From contig NZ_BSFE01000008.1 of NCBI RefSeq assembly GCF_027922185.1, forward strand, positions 1-64,000: 64,000 bases of DNA, in the 5' to 3' direction. A program made the translations under genes and the position numbers. Source of the DNA: Maricaulis virginensis (GTDB taxonomy: Bacteria; Pseudomonadota; Alphaproteobacteria; Caulobacterales; Maricaulaceae). Positions 8,179 through 17,149 of the stretch are shown one piece after another (position 1 is the stretch's first letter; the number at the start of each line of letters is the position of its first letter). The notes under the pieces are model-generated. The model was not told where the DNA came from. It ran no database searches and saw nothing but the letters and a program-made list of their open reading frames with translations.

Positions 8179-8432
8179 GGACGTCCACCTCGTTGCTACG
8201 CCAGATATCTGGGCATCAATGCCTGCACCCGGCAAGGGTTTTGAAAAACGCATAGTGTCGCAGCCCGTTCCGGCCGCAGCTTGCATCAAGGCTCCCCGCG
8301 CGCTTAGCTCGCGGACGAAGCCGAAGGTGGACCGTCCGGACGGCGGAACCGGCGACACATAAGTTTCATTTCTCCGTCCACGGCCGATCCGATATAGGCC
8401 CGGCGGACATGACCTCACGGAGGGGACACGCC

Positions 8433-8903
8433 ATGAAGACCGTCTACTGCCTCGCTTTCGCCCTGGTGATCGCCGCCTGCTCCGCCCCGCAGGAGGATGG
8501 CGGGACGGCTGCCACCAGCGGCTATGACGCTGACAATCTGGCAACGTCGCAAGCCTGCTTTTCCGAAACGCCGTCGGTGCTCCTGGAGCCCGGACAGACG
8601 CTGATCGAGCGGGGTCCGTCAGGCGTGGTGCTGGTTTCCCATGCCCGCGGCGGGGCGCCGGCTGACTATGCCTTCAACATCGCGACCCTGCCCGAAGCGC
8701 AGCGCCAGCAGATCGACGCCGCCGCCGCGGATTTCTTCCGCACGGCCGGCGAGCTCTACGACGTGACCACGGACGCCGTGATCTATCACCGCGCCCGGGA
8801 CGGGGCCTTCTGTGCCGTGATCCGCGACGATGCGGCCGGCCAGGCGCTGGTCGATGCTGCCGAAGCGGTTGACGCGGCGCGGCCGGACACGCCGGACGAA
8901 TAG
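8433..8903 (+). CDS. Putative lipoprotein of unknown function
   Basis: This 156-residue protein begins with a lipoprotein signal ending in a lipobox (VIAACS, Cys16), so it should be anchored to a membrane by a lipid. After a short Gly/Ala/Thr linker the domain contains two Cys (SQACFSET and GAFCAVIRDD) that could form a disulfide. I do not recognise the family. The start at 8433 follows GGAGGGGACACGCC; an in-frame start at 8409 would precede that site. It converges on the Rieske gene two bases away. Confidence 0.7.
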   Translation: MKTVYCLAFALVIAACSAPQEDGGTAATSGYDADNLATSQACFSETPSVLLEPGQTLIERGPSGVVLVSHARGGAPADYAFNIATLPEAQRQQIDAAAADFFRTAGELYDVTTDAVIYHRARDGAFCAVIRDDAAGQALVDAAEAVDAARPDTPDE

Positions 8904-8905
8904 GC

Positions 8906-9241
8906 TCAGACGGCGCGGATCACGCCGCCCGTCACCTTGACGGCAATCGGGACCAGCCGGTCGCCCGCCGCGGGGCCGCCGGTACAGCGGCCGTCTTCAA
9001 TGTCGAAACTGGCGCCATGAACCGGGCAGACCAGCGTCTCACCCTTGTGCAGCAGGCCGCGCCCGTCGGGCAGGGTCAGCGGCAGGCCGGCATGCGGACA
9101 CAGGTTCGACCAGGCGGTAATGTCGCTTCCCCGGCGCACGAGCAGCACGGCGCCCTTCTCCCAGGCAGCCGCCCGGGCTCCGGGATCGGGAATCTCGTCC
9201 AGCCGGGCGAGCTCGGTTCCTGCCGGCGGCTTCGGTCTCAT
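8906..9241 (-). CDS. Rieske [2Fe-2S] ferredoxin-like protein
   Basis: This 111-residue protein has both halves of the Rieske motif: C48-P-H50 (LCPHAGLPL) and C72-P-V-H75 (VCPVHGASFD). It is a small soluble electron carrier of the kind used by oxygenases or nitrite reductase small subunits. No oxygenase is adjacent. It is the last gene of tsaD-gpsA-yciI-Rieske, and its start overlaps the yciI stop by four bases (ATGA). A conserved position beside yciI is common in alphaproteobacteria, but its electron partner is unknown. Confidence 0.85.
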   Translation of the reverse strand: MRPKPPAGTELARLDEIPDPGARAAAWEKGAVLLVRRGSDITAWSNLCPHAGLPLTLPDGRGLLHKGETLVCPVHGASFDIEDGRCTGGPAAGDRLVPIAVKVTGGVIRAV

Positions 9242-9534
9242 GCGGCGCTGTCGAACGGCGGATTGACCAGCCAGCGCCAGGGCGCGATCTCGACCCGCTC
9301 GAACAGGCCGGCACGGCCGTAGGGATCGTCCGCCAGCCAGGCATCCAGCGCCGCGCGATCCGCCATGTCGGCAATGATCAGCGAACCGGCCATGTCACCG
9401 GCCTCGTCGAGCCAGGGCCCGGCCGCCTTCACCGCATCACCGGCCGCGTTGAGCCAGGCGATATGGTCATTGCGGTTGGCCAGGCGCACATCCAGCGCAC
9501 CGGGCCGGTCCCAGGTGTGGATGAGAAAAAGCAT
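9238..9534 (-). CDS. YciI family protein
   Basis: This 98-residue protein has the YciI-type ferredoxin-like fold: MLFLIHTWDRP, then R--DHIAWLNAAGD, GSLIIADMADRAALDAWLADDPY and a C-terminal aromatic strand. The conserved His and Asp of the family are visible (DHIAWL; ADDPYGRAGLF). No reaction is established for most members. The start codon shares one base with the gpsA stop (TGATG), so it is translationally coupled to gpsA. Confidence 0.85.
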   Translation of the reverse strand: MLFLIHTWDRPGALDVRLANRNDHIAWLNAAGDAVKAAGPWLDEAGDMAGSLIIADMADRAALDAWLADDPYGRAGLFERVEIAPWRWLVNPPFDSAA

Positions 9535-10535
9535 CAGGCGGTCTCCAGGGTGAAGGGGCGCGACAGCAGCGCCTCGATCGCGTCGTCGACGCCGGTGCGG
9601 CCGGCCAGGATATCGTCCACCGCCTCGCAGATCGGCATCTCGACACCATGCCGTTTCGCCAGCGCAACGACCGCCGGCGCGCTGGCCACGCCTTCCGTGA
9701 CGGCCCGGCGGCTGGCGAGGATATCGTCCAGCGACACGCCGCGCCCCAGCGCCAGGCCGCAGGACATGTTGCGCGACTGCGGCGAGGAACAGGTCAGAAC
9801 GAGATCGCCCAGACCGCACAGCCCGGCCAGCGTCTCGCGCCGGGCGCCCATGGCCACGCCCAGCCGCGTCATCTCGGCAAAGCCGCGCGAGATCAGTGCC
9901 GCGTGCGCCGACTTGCCCAGACCCTTGCCCTCGGAAATCCCGCAGGCGATCGCCAGCACATTCTTCACCGCCCCGCCGATCTCGGCGCCGACCAGATCGG
10001 TCACCAGATAGGGCCGGAAGCGGCTGGTCCCCAGGGCCGCGATCAGATCATTGCCGACCGTCTCGTCGGCACAGGCCAGCGTCACCGCCGTCGGCAGGCC
10101 CTGGGCGGTATCGATGGCGAAACTCGGTCCGGACAGCACCGCCGGAATGGCGCGCGGAATGGTTTCACCCAGCACATCCGTCATCAGCGACAGGGAGGAC
10201 TGTTCGATCCCCTTGGCGCACAGAACCAGGGGCAGACCGTCACGCGCATAGGGCGCGAATGTTTCCAGTACGCGACGCAAATGTTGCGCGGGCGCGACAG
10301 CCAGGACGGCCTCGCAGGCATCCAGATCGGAAATCGCCGTGACCGCCTCGATCGACGGTTCGAGCGTCACTTCCGGCAGGAAAACCGTGTTCTGGCGTTT
10401 CGTGTTGATCGCGTCGGCCACATCCTGCTCGAAGGACCAGAGCAGCACGTCCCGGCCTGCCTTGGCAGCCGTCTGGGCCAGGGCCGTTCCCCAGGCGCCG
10501 GCGCCGATGACGCCGATGGTCTGATAGTCGCTCAC
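9534..10535 (-). CDS. gpsA: NAD(P)-dependent glycerol-3-phosphate dehydrogenase GpsA
   Basis: This enzyme reduces dihydroxyacetone phosphate to sn-glycerol 3-phosphate for phospholipid synthesis. The 333-residue length is normal. The N-terminal Rossmann motif GVIGAGAWGTALA, the substrate Lys region GGAVKNVLAIACG and the domain with GLGDLVLTCSSPQSRN are intact. The start is a GTG at 10535 that overlaps the tsaD stop (GTGA). No ATG precedes the Rossmann strand, so this non-canonical start is well supported. It is the second gene of the tsaD operon. Confidence 0.95.
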   Translation of the reverse strand: MSDYQTIGVIGAGAWGTALAQTAAKAGRDVLLWSFEQDVADAINTKRQNTVFLPEVTLEPSIEAVTAISDLDACEAVLAVAPAQHLRRVLETFAPYARDGLPLVLCAKGIEQSSLSLMTDVLGETIPRAIPAVLSGPSFAIDTAQGLPTAVTLACADETVGNDLIAALGTSRFRPYLVTDLVGAEIGGAVKNVLAIACGISEGKGLGKSAHAALISRGFAEMTRLGVAMGARRETLAGLCGLGDLVLTCSSPQSRNMSCGLALGRGVSLDDILASRRAVTEGVASAPAVVALAKRHGVEMPICEAVDDILAGRTGVDDAIEALLSRPFTLETA

Positions 10536-11665
10536 GCTTTGGGTCCTTTCCGTCCGGATCCGATCACGGGGGCCAGCTTGGCCGACGCCGCGTCCAATGG
10601 CCAGCGTGCCCGTGCCGGTGCGTCGAGCCCGTCGGTCTCGCCGCGCACCAGCCGTTCCAGCCCTGCCAGGGCGATCATGGCGGCGTTGTCGGTACACCAT
10701 TTCATCGGCGGCGCGATCAGGCGGAAGCCTTCCTGTGCGGCCGCCGCCTCGAGCGCCCCGCGCACGGCCCGATTGGCCGCGACCCCGCCCGCCACGACCA
10801 GCGGCCGCGGCGTCGCAACATCCGGATAATCCCCGGCAAACTGCTTCATCGCCCGCCGGGTCCGGCTCGCGAGCGCTGTCGCGATCGCGGCCTGGACAGA
10901 CGCGGCCAGATCGGCCTTGTCCTGTGCGGACGGCGCGTCCAGCCCGTCCCAGATCTGCCGGGCTGCCGTCTTCAGACCGGCAAAGGAGAAGTCGCAACCC
11001 GGCTTGCCCTTCAACGGGGTCGGCAGGTCAAAACGGTCCGCATCGCCGGCTTCGGCACAGCGTTCCAGCGCCGGACCACCCGGAAAGCCCAGACCCAGCA
11101 CTTTCGCCGTCTTGTCGAAGGCTTCACCGGCGGCATCGTCCAGGGTCGAGCCGAGGCGGTGATAGACACCGACGGCTTCGGCAATCAGCAGCTGGGTATG
11201 CCCACCGGACACGAGCAGCAGGAGATAGGGGAAATCGAGCTTCTCGCTCAGCCGCGGCGACAGGGCGTGGCCCTCGAGATGGTTCACCGCGATCAGTGGC
11301 TTGCCCGCACCCAGAGCGAGCCCCTTGGCCGTCATCAGCGCGGCCATAACCCCGCCGATCAGACCGGGACCCGATGTCGCAGCCACCGCGTCCAGCGCGT
11401 CCAGCGACAGGCCGGCCTTGTCAAGCGCCGCAGCCGCGAGACCGTCCATCGCCTCGGCATGGGCCCGCGCTGCGATCTCGGGAACCACGCCCCCGAAGGG
11501 CGCATGGGCCTCTGTCTGGCCGAGCACGAGATCGGCCAGCACCTCGATCCGGCCGTCGGGATGACGGCGCAGGATCGCAGCAGCGCTCTCGTCGCAGCTC
11601 GACTCCAGACCGAGCACGGTGAGTTCGCCTGGTTGCGCGGATGCGGATGCGGGGGCTAAGTCCAT
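10532..11665 (-). CDS. tsaD: tRNA N6-adenosine threonylcarbamoyltransferase TsaD
   Basis: TsaD transfers the threonylcarbamoyl group to A37 of tRNAs that read ANN codons, working with TsaB and TsaE, neither of which is in this window. The 377-residue protein has the N-terminal ASKHA strand LGLESSCDESAAAI, the metal-binding H129 and H133 (VNHLEGHAL), LVSGGHTQLL, and GGVAANRAVR with CTDNAAMIA near the end. The N-terminus is about ten residues longer than usual and rich in Ala, Ser and Pro. It is divergent from hemC with 36 bases between them, so the two promoters must overlap. Confidence 0.95.
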   Translation of the reverse strand: MDLAPASASAQPGELTVLGLESSCDESAAAILRRHPDGRIEVLADLVLGQTEAHAPFGGVVPEIAARAHAEAMDGLAAAALDKAGLSLDALDAVAATSGPGLIGGVMAALMTAKGLALGAGKPLIAVNHLEGHALSPRLSEKLDFPYLLLLVSGGHTQLLIAEAVGVYHRLGSTLDDAAGEAFDKTAKVLGLGFPGGPALERCAEAGDADRFDLPTPLKGKPGCDFSFAGLKTAARQIWDGLDAPSAQDKADLAASVQAAIATALASRTRRAMKQFAGDYPDVATPRPLVVAGGVAANRAVRGALEAAAAQEGFRLIAPPMKWCTDNAAMIALAGLERLVRGETDGLDAPARARWPLDAASAKLAPVIGSGRKGPKA

Positions 11666-11701
11666 GGCTGACCGATAGCCTCAAGACCGGGATCCTGCAA
11701 C

Positions 11702-12667
11702 GTGAAGCCGCCGTCCTCGCCCCAGCCCATCGCCACCCGCCGCTCGCCGCTCGCCCTGGTCCAGGCCCGCGATGTGCAGGCCCGCCTCATCGCCGCCTGG
11801 GGCCTTGACGCGGAAGAGGGCGAGCGCCTTTTCCCCATTCTGGGCCTGGTCAGCACCGGCGACCGGATCCAGGATCGCACCTTGCTGGAAGCGGGCGGCA
11901 AGGGCCTTTTCACCAAGGAGATCGACGAGGCCCAGCTGGCCGGCGAGGCGACCTTCGCAGTGCATTCCATGAAGGATGTCCCGACCGAGCTTCCCGAGGG
12001 GCTCGCCCTCGGCGCCATACTGGAGCGGGAGGATCCGCGCGACATGCTGCTGGCCCGCGGCGGCGAGACCCGCCTGGCCGACCTGCCCGAAGGCGTGACC
12101 GTCGGCACGGCCAGCCTGCGCCGGCAGGCCCAGCTGCTGCACGCCCGCCCGGACCTGACCGTCGTGCCCCTGCGCGGCAATGTCGATACCCGGCTTGGCC
12201 GGCTGCGCGATGGCGAGATCTACGCGACTTTCCTGGCGCGCGCCGGGCTGAACCGTCTCGGACGGGACGAAGCGCTGCGCGAACCGCTGGCGATGGATGA
12301 GATGTTGCCCGCCGCGGCTCAGGCTGCCGTGGGCGTGGCGGTCCGCGCCGACGATGCCGAGGCCCGGACCTGGCTTGCACCGCTCAACCACGCTGCGACA
12401 GAGCTTGCGATTGTCGCAGAACGTGCTTTTCTCAGAAAACTGGATGGGTCTTGCCGCACCCCGATTGCGGCCCATCTTAATAATGAATCAATGGATTTCA
12501 CCGGCGAAGTCCTGACACCTGATGGCCAGAACCGCTGGCGTGAACAGTCCCGGATCGACATGAAGAAAGCCACCCTCACCGACGCCGACACGGCCGGCCA
12601 GACCCTGGGCGAGGCTGTGCGCGCGGCCGCCGGAGACCGCCTTGCGGAGGTTCTCGGTACGGCATGA
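11702..12667 (+). CDS. hemC: Hydroxymethylbilane synthase HemC
   Basis: This enzyme (porphobilinogen deaminase) links four porphobilinogen units into hydroxymethylbilane. At 321 residues it is of normal size. Visible motifs are ATRRSPLALVQA, the substrate loop STGDRI, FTKEIDEAQL, AVHSMKDVPTELPEG, ASLRRQAQLL and the dipyrromethane-cofactor Cys251 in DGSCRTPIAAHL. It is the first gene of the hem operon and overlaps hemD by four bases (ATGA). Confidence 0.96.
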   Translation: MKPPSSPQPIATRRSPLALVQARDVQARLIAAWGLDAEEGERLFPILGLVSTGDRIQDRTLLEAGGKGLFTKEIDEAQLAGEATFAVHSMKDVPTELPEGLALGAILEREDPRDMLLARGGETRLADLPEGVTVGTASLRRQAQLLHARPDLTVVPLRGNVDTRLGRLRDGEIYATFLARAGLNRLGRDEALREPLAMDEMLPAAAQAAVGVAVRADDAEARTWLAPLNHAATELAIVAERAFLRKLDGSCRTPIAAHLNNESMDFTGEVLTPDGQNRWREQSRIDMKKATLTDADTAGQTLGEAVRAAAGDRLAEVLGTA

Positions 12668-13401
12668 CGGTTCTGGTGACACGTGGATGGCCCGGCGCCG
12701 AACGCACCGCTGCAGGACTGCGGCGGATGGGCATCGACCCCATTGTGTCACCGGTTCTCGACATCAATTTCCGGGCCCGTATCGATGTCGACCTGACAGG
12801 CACGCAGGCGATTGTCTTCACCAGCGCCAATGGCGTGCGGGCCTGGGGCCCGCGCCGGCCGGAGCGGGATCTGCCCGTTTTCGCGGTCGGTGACGCAACG
12901 GCCGACGCCGCGCGCGATATCGGCTTCAAGAAGGTCTTTACAGCCAAGGGCGATGTCGAGGCGCTGGCCCGGCTGATCCTGCGGAAGGTGAAACCGTCCG
13001 ATGGCGACCTCCTGCATGTGCGCGGCATCCATGTCGCCGGTGATCTGGGTGGGGCGCTGAAGCCGCATGGGTTCAGGGTGCATGACGCGATCGGCTATGG
13101 CGCGGTCGCTGTGGACACGCTGGGTGAGGAGGCCATCGCAGCGATCGTTTCCGGCGCGCCGGTCTCGGTGCTGATCCACTCGGCGCGAAGCGCAAAGACC
13201 TTCCTCGACCTGCTGCGCAAATTCGGCCTTCACCACTGGCTGGGCTCGGTCACGGTCTATGGCATCTCCGCCAATGCGCTGGCGCCGCTGGAAGGCGCCG
13301 GTTTCGGTGCCCTTGTTGCCGCGCCCCGGCCCAGTGAGGACGCGCTTCTTGCCCTGCTGGACGAGACCTCGGAACTGGCGCGCGCCTCCAACGCGTCCTA
13401 A
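12664..13401 (+). CDS. hemD: Uroporphyrinogen-III synthase HemD
   Basis: HemD closes hydroxymethylbilane to uroporphyrinogen III. The 245-residue protein is poorly conserved, like the whole family, but shows VLVTRGWPGAERTAAGLRRMG at the start, FTSANGVRAW, VFAVGDATADAARDIGF and the second-domain VLIHSARSAKTFLDLL. Its position directly after hemC, with overlapping stop and start, makes the assignment firm. The next gene starts 31 bases downstream. Confidence 0.9.
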   Translation: MTVLVTRGWPGAERTAAGLRRMGIDPIVSPVLDINFRARIDVDLTGTQAIVFTSANGVRAWGPRRPERDLPVFAVGDATADAARDIGFKKVFTAKGDVEALARLILRKVKPSDGDLLHVRGIHVAGDLGGALKPHGFRVHDAIGYGAVAVDTLGEEAIAAIVSGAPVSVLIHSARSAKTFLDLLRKFGLHHWLGSVTVYGISANALAPLEGAGFGALVAAPRPSEDALLALLDETSELARASNAS

Positions 13402-13432
13402 GCTGGTCCAAACACGCGAATCACGGGCCGAC

Positions 13433-14725
13433 ATGGCTGATCCCAACGACACTCTCGACCCCGAACCCGTCGATGCCGAGTTCGAGCCGGCGGACGATTC
13501 CCGCCCGGCCGGAAAGCCTGTGCGCAAAGGTCCGGGCTGGCTGTCGCTGTTCACGGTATTTCTGCTGGCGAGCGCAGCCGGGGGTGCCATCGGCTATGCC
13601 GGGCAGACCTATTTCGGCGCGCCTGTTCCGTCCGGTGATGGCGCTGCAGCGGAACGGGCCGCCCTCACGGATGCGATCACGGCACTGGAAAGCCGCCTGG
13701 CCACGGTTGAAGGACAGCTTCCCGAAGGCGATCTGTCGGCCATCACGGAATTTCTGGAAGCCGGCGACCAGCCCGATTTCGCCGCACTCGAAGCGCGGCT
13801 GACTTCGCTGGAGAACGCGCCAGCCGCCACGGCCGGCAGCGCTTTCGACCCGGCGCCGCTGGAACACAGGCTCGACCGGCTGGAAGCCGCGATCGCCGAT
13901 GTCGATGCCCTCGCCAACCAGGCGCTCGACGGCGCCCAGGCCTCGACCGGCAACAGCATCGATCCGCAAGTCCTGCAGAACATCACTCAACGCCTTGCCG
14001 CACTCGAGCAGGCGGGCGATACCGGCGGCGCGCCACCCGCCGTCAGCTTCGACGATCCGGCACCGCAGATCGAGGCGCTCGACGCCCGGATTGCCGGGCT
14101 GGAAAGCGATCTCTCGGCGCTCGGCGACCGGCTGGGCGAGACCCGTTCCCTCGCCGAGACCGCGCAGTCGGCGGCCGACACCGCGACGCGTACCGCTCAG
14201 AATACCGGCGGCGATGATGCAAGGGCCTCGCGGACGCTGGCGGCACGCGCCCTGGCGCTCACCGCCCTGCGCGAGATCGCAATGACGGGTGAGGGCTTCG
14301 AGGCCGAGCGCGCCGCTCTTGCGCGTCTGTGGCGTGACAATGCCGATCTGGAAGCCCTGGCGCCTGTCGCGCGTGCCGGTGTTCCGACACTCGATCAGCT
14401 GGCCGCCAATTATCCCGGCAGCACCATTCGCGAAGCCGCCGGGCCCGGCCGTATCTTTTTCGGCCTGATCGAGGTGCGCCAGGCCGAGGCCGGCGATGAC
14501 GAGACCGGCGCGCTGGCGATCACGGCCCTGGCCGAAGACCGGCTGTCACAGGACGATCTGGACGGCGCCATCGCCCTGACCGAACGCCTGGAAGGCGACG
14601 CGCTCGAAGCCGCGCGCGACTGGCTGATCTCGGCACGCGCCCGTCAGGATCTCGACCTTCGCCTGACCCGGCTGCGCCAGGCGCTCGCCGACGATGCCAC
14701 TGCGCAGGGAGCCGATCCGTTATGA
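13433..14725 (+). CDS. Mic60/mitofilin-like inner membrane protein (COG4223 type)
   Basis: The 430-residue protein has an acidic cytoplasmic N-terminus, one membrane helix (about 36-57) and a long periplasmic coiled coil (about 75-265) with heptad-like LEARLTSLEN and LEHRLDRLEAAI units. A C-terminal helical domain follows (RALALTALREIAMTGEGFEAE, LDQLAANYPGSTIREA). This order matches the alphaproteobacterial ancestor of mitochondrial Mic60, which shapes cristae-like membranes and is known to sit in heme operons. The start at 13433 is chosen because upstream in-frame residues fall in hemD. Its stop overlaps hemY. Confidence 0.8.
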   Translation: MADPNDTLDPEPVDAEFEPADDSRPAGKPVRKGPGWLSLFTVFLLASAAGGAIGYAGQTYFGAPVPSGDGAAAERAALTDAITALESRLATVEGQLPEGDLSAITEFLEAGDQPDFAALEARLTSLENAPAATAGSAFDPAPLEHRLDRLEAAIADVDALANQALDGAQASTGNSIDPQVLQNITQRLAALEQAGDTGGAPPAVSFDDPAPQIEALDARIAGLESDLSALGDRLGETRSLAETAQSAADTATRTAQNTGGDDARASRTLAARALALTALREIAMTGEGFEAERAALARLWRDNADLEALAPVARAGVPTLDQLAANYPGSTIREAAGPGRIFFGLIEVRQAEAGDDETGALAITALAEDRLSQDDLDGAIALTERLEGDALEAARDWLISARARQDLDLRLTRLRQALADDATAQGADPL

Positions 14726-16188
14726 TCCGCCTGATCCTCGCCGTCGCCTTCGCTGTGCTGACCGCTGCGCTGGGCGCCTTCCTGGCCCTCAATCCAGGCC
14801 GCGCGACCTTTGAGTTCCTCGGCACGCGCATGGAGATGCCCTTCGTGGTCGCGGCGGGCGGGACGATCCTCTTCGCCTTCGCGCTGCTGGTCGTGTGGTG
14901 GAGCATCTACATGCTGTGGACGTCGCCGGACAAGGTGAAGGCCTTCCTGTCCCGCCGCCGTCGGGAACAGGGCTATGACGCGCTGGAACGCGCCCTGATT
15001 GCCTCGGCCGCCGGCGATGGCGAAGCCGCCGTCCGCCAGGCTGCCCGCGCCGATGCCCTGCTGGACCGGCCTGCCCTGTCGCGCCTGCTGGCCGCCCGCG
15101 CCGCTGAAGCCGCCGGCAATCTCGAAGGAGCCCAAACCCAGTACGAAGCCCTGCTGGAAGACCAGCGTACGCGCGTCGTTGCCCGCCGGGGCCTCGCCCA
15201 GCTGGCCCATGAGCGCGGCGATCACAAGGCGACGGCCGAGCATGCCGCCGATGCCTTCAGCCAGGCCAAGGGTGCCCGCTGGGCCTTCATCGCCCTGTTC
15301 GATGCACAAGTGGCCGAGGGACGCTGGGAGGACGCGGCCGCAACCCTCGGCGAAGGCGAGAAGCGCAAGCATGTCGCGCCGGACATCGCCAGGCGCCGCC
15401 GCGCCGTCCTGCTGACGGCCGCCGCGCTGTCCTGCGAGCAAAGCGATGCCGAGAAGGCGCGCGAGCTGGCACTTTCCGCCCATCGTGCCGCCCCGGGTTT
15501 CGCACCGGCGGCCGCCCTCGCGGCGCGGCTTCTGGCGGAAGGCCGGCGCCACAAGAAGGCGTCCGAGGTAATCGAGTCCGCCTGGGCTGCAGCACCGCAC
15601 CCGGCGCTGGCACAGGCCTATCGCGAACTGCGCAAGTCCGACAGCAAGACCAGGCGGCTGGAGCGCCTCAACGCCCTGGCAGCCCTGCATCCGGATCACC
15701 GCGAAAGCCGCCTGATCCGTATCCAGACGGCGCTTGAAGATGGCGACGCCCCGGCTGCGCGTGAACTGCTGGACCCGATCCTGGCCAGGACCGAGGCGCC
15801 GTCCTCGCGCCTGTGCGCCCTGGCGGCGCGCCTTGCGCGCCTGGAGGGCCGCGACGAGCAGGCCCGGCGCTGGATGACCCGCGCCTCTCACGCGACGGCC
15901 GAGGCCGACTGGACCGATATCGACCCGGACGGGCGGCTGTTTGCCTACACGCCGGATGACTGGAAACGCATGGTCTATGTCTATGGCGACGAGAACCGGC
16001 TGACCCATCCGCGCTATGAGCGTTTCGAGCGCATCGCCGAGACCGTTCCCGAAACCGCCCTGCTGGAGGCGCCCCGGCCCAAGCGGGCCGCCGCCTCGCG
16101 CAGCGCCCGGTTTGCCGACGCCCCGCCGCGCATGCCGGACGATCCCGGTGTCGAGACGGACGAGAACGGCGACGGCCGCAGCGCATGA
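14722..16188 (+). CDS. hemY: HemY-family tetratricopeptide membrane protein
   Basis: This 488-residue protein has two N-terminal membrane helices (about 2-22 and 41-66), the HemY_N domain with SPDKVKAFLSRRRREQGYDALERAL, and a helical TPR-like region to about residue 400. The tail is charged and unstructured (PPRMPDDPGVETDENGDG). This is the HemY of proteobacterial hemCDXY operons, whose role in late heme synthesis is not defined; it is unrelated to the HemY protoporphyrinogen oxidase of Bacillus. It overlaps both neighbours by four bases. Confidence 0.85.
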   Translation: MIRLILAVAFAVLTAALGAFLALNPGRATFEFLGTRMEMPFVVAAGGTILFAFALLVVWWSIYMLWTSPDKVKAFLSRRRREQGYDALERALIASAAGDGEAAVRQAARADALLDRPALSRLLAARAAEAAGNLEGAQTQYEALLEDQRTRVVARRGLAQLAHERGDHKATAEHAADAFSQAKGARWAFIALFDAQVAEGRWEDAAATLGEGEKRKHVAPDIARRRRAVLLTAAALSCEQSDAEKARELALSAHRAAPGFAPAAALAARLLAEGRRHKKASEVIESAWAAAPHPALAQAYRELRKSDSKTRRLERLNALAALHPDHRESRLIRIQTALEDGDAPAARELLDPILARTEAPSSRLCALAARLARLEGRDEQARRWMTRASHATAEADWTDIDPDGRLFAYTPDDWKRMVYVYGDENRLTHPRYERFERIAETVPETALLEAPRPKRAAASRSARFADAPPRMPDDPGVETDENGDGRSA

Positions 16189-16814
16189 CGGATCCGGTCT
16201 TCCTGCTTGGTATTGTCGGAGGTTCGGCCTCCGGCAAGTCGCGGCTCGCCGAGGCGCTGGCGCGTCATTTCGCGCCGCACGGGGCCTATGTCATCCCCGA
16301 GGACGACTATTATATCGACGCGACGGCGATCCCGGATTTCGACGCCGACACGTTCAATTTCGACGAACCGGCGGCAAAGGATCACGGCCTTCTCGCGGCG
16401 CATCTGGGGTGCCTGAAAGCCGGCGAGACGGTCGATGCACCGCTTTATGATTTCAAGACGCACCGGCGGCGCGCGGAGACCGTGCAGCGCCAGCCGGCAC
16501 CGGTCATCCTGGTCGAGGGCCTGCACCTGCTGGCCAGTTCCGATATTGCCTGCACGCTGGATCTGGCAGTGTTTGTCGAGGCCTGCGAACAGACCCGCTT
16601 CGCGCGCCGCATGGCCCGCGATGTCAGTGAACGCGCCCGCACGCCGGCATCCGTGACGCTGCAGTTCAACACCATCGTCCAGCCGATGCATGAACGGCAT
16701 GTTGAACCCCAGCGCGTTCACGCTGATATCGTGATTGAAAACATGGGCAAACCGGATTTTGACGCGCTGGCACGGCCGGTCATCTACGCCGTCGAGGCGC
16801 AGCGCCGCAGATAA
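16185..16814 (+). CDS. udk: Uridine kinase-family P-loop kinase
   Basis: The 209-residue protein has Walker A GGSASGKS at 12-19, the DDYYID segment near 40, DEPAAKDHGLL, DFKTHRR and VILVEGLHLLAS. These are the order and spacing of uridine kinase, which phosphorylates uridine and cytidine. Its start overlaps the hemY stop (ATGA), so it is the last gene of the hem operon, although no link to heme is known. A related phosphoribulokinase-like activity cannot be excluded from sequence alone. Confidence 0.85.
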   Translation: MTDPVFLLGIVGGSASGKSRLAEALARHFAPHGAYVIPEDDYYIDATAIPDFDADTFNFDEPAAKDHGLLAAHLGCLKAGETVDAPLYDFKTHRRRAETVQRQPAPVILVEGLHLLASSDIACTLDLAVFVEACEQTRFARRMARDVSERARTPASVTLQFNTIVQPMHERHVEPQRVHADIVIENMGKPDFDALARPVIYAVEAQRRR

Positions 16815-16907
16815 GTGATTTTCCTGCTGCAGCGGGACTTGCCCGGACCCGGTTTCGCGGTTAGTTTCCGCCGCCTCCAGCCTGACGGGCCGGAGCATAT
16901 GCAATGG

Positions 16908-16983
<76 letters not shown>

Positions 16984-16985
16984 CC

Positions 16986-17041
16986 CTTCGCCCTGCGGGC
17001 TTCGGGTGGCAAGCCACCCGCAGCGCGCACACCGGGCGAAG
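16986..17041 (+). repeat. Nested inverted repeat after tRNA-Thr
   Basis: An outer 8-bp stem (CTTCGCCC at 16986-16993 with GGGCGAAG at 17034-17041) encloses a perfect 8-bp hairpin with a 2-base loop (CGGGTGGC at 17003-17010, GCCACCCG at 17013-17020). It begins three bases after the tRNA CCA. It may help stop transcription or tRNA 3' processing, but has no T run. The stretch from 17042 to the bfr stop at 17150 shows no gene. Confidence 0.6.
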
Positions 17042-17149
17042 CGGTGCCCTCCGAAGCCTTGACGAAGGAGGGCGGCTGGCGACAGACACCAACCGCTTCA
17101 TCCCTCCGCCAGCAGAGTCTTCTTCGGCAGGCGCGCTCCCGGCGCCGTC

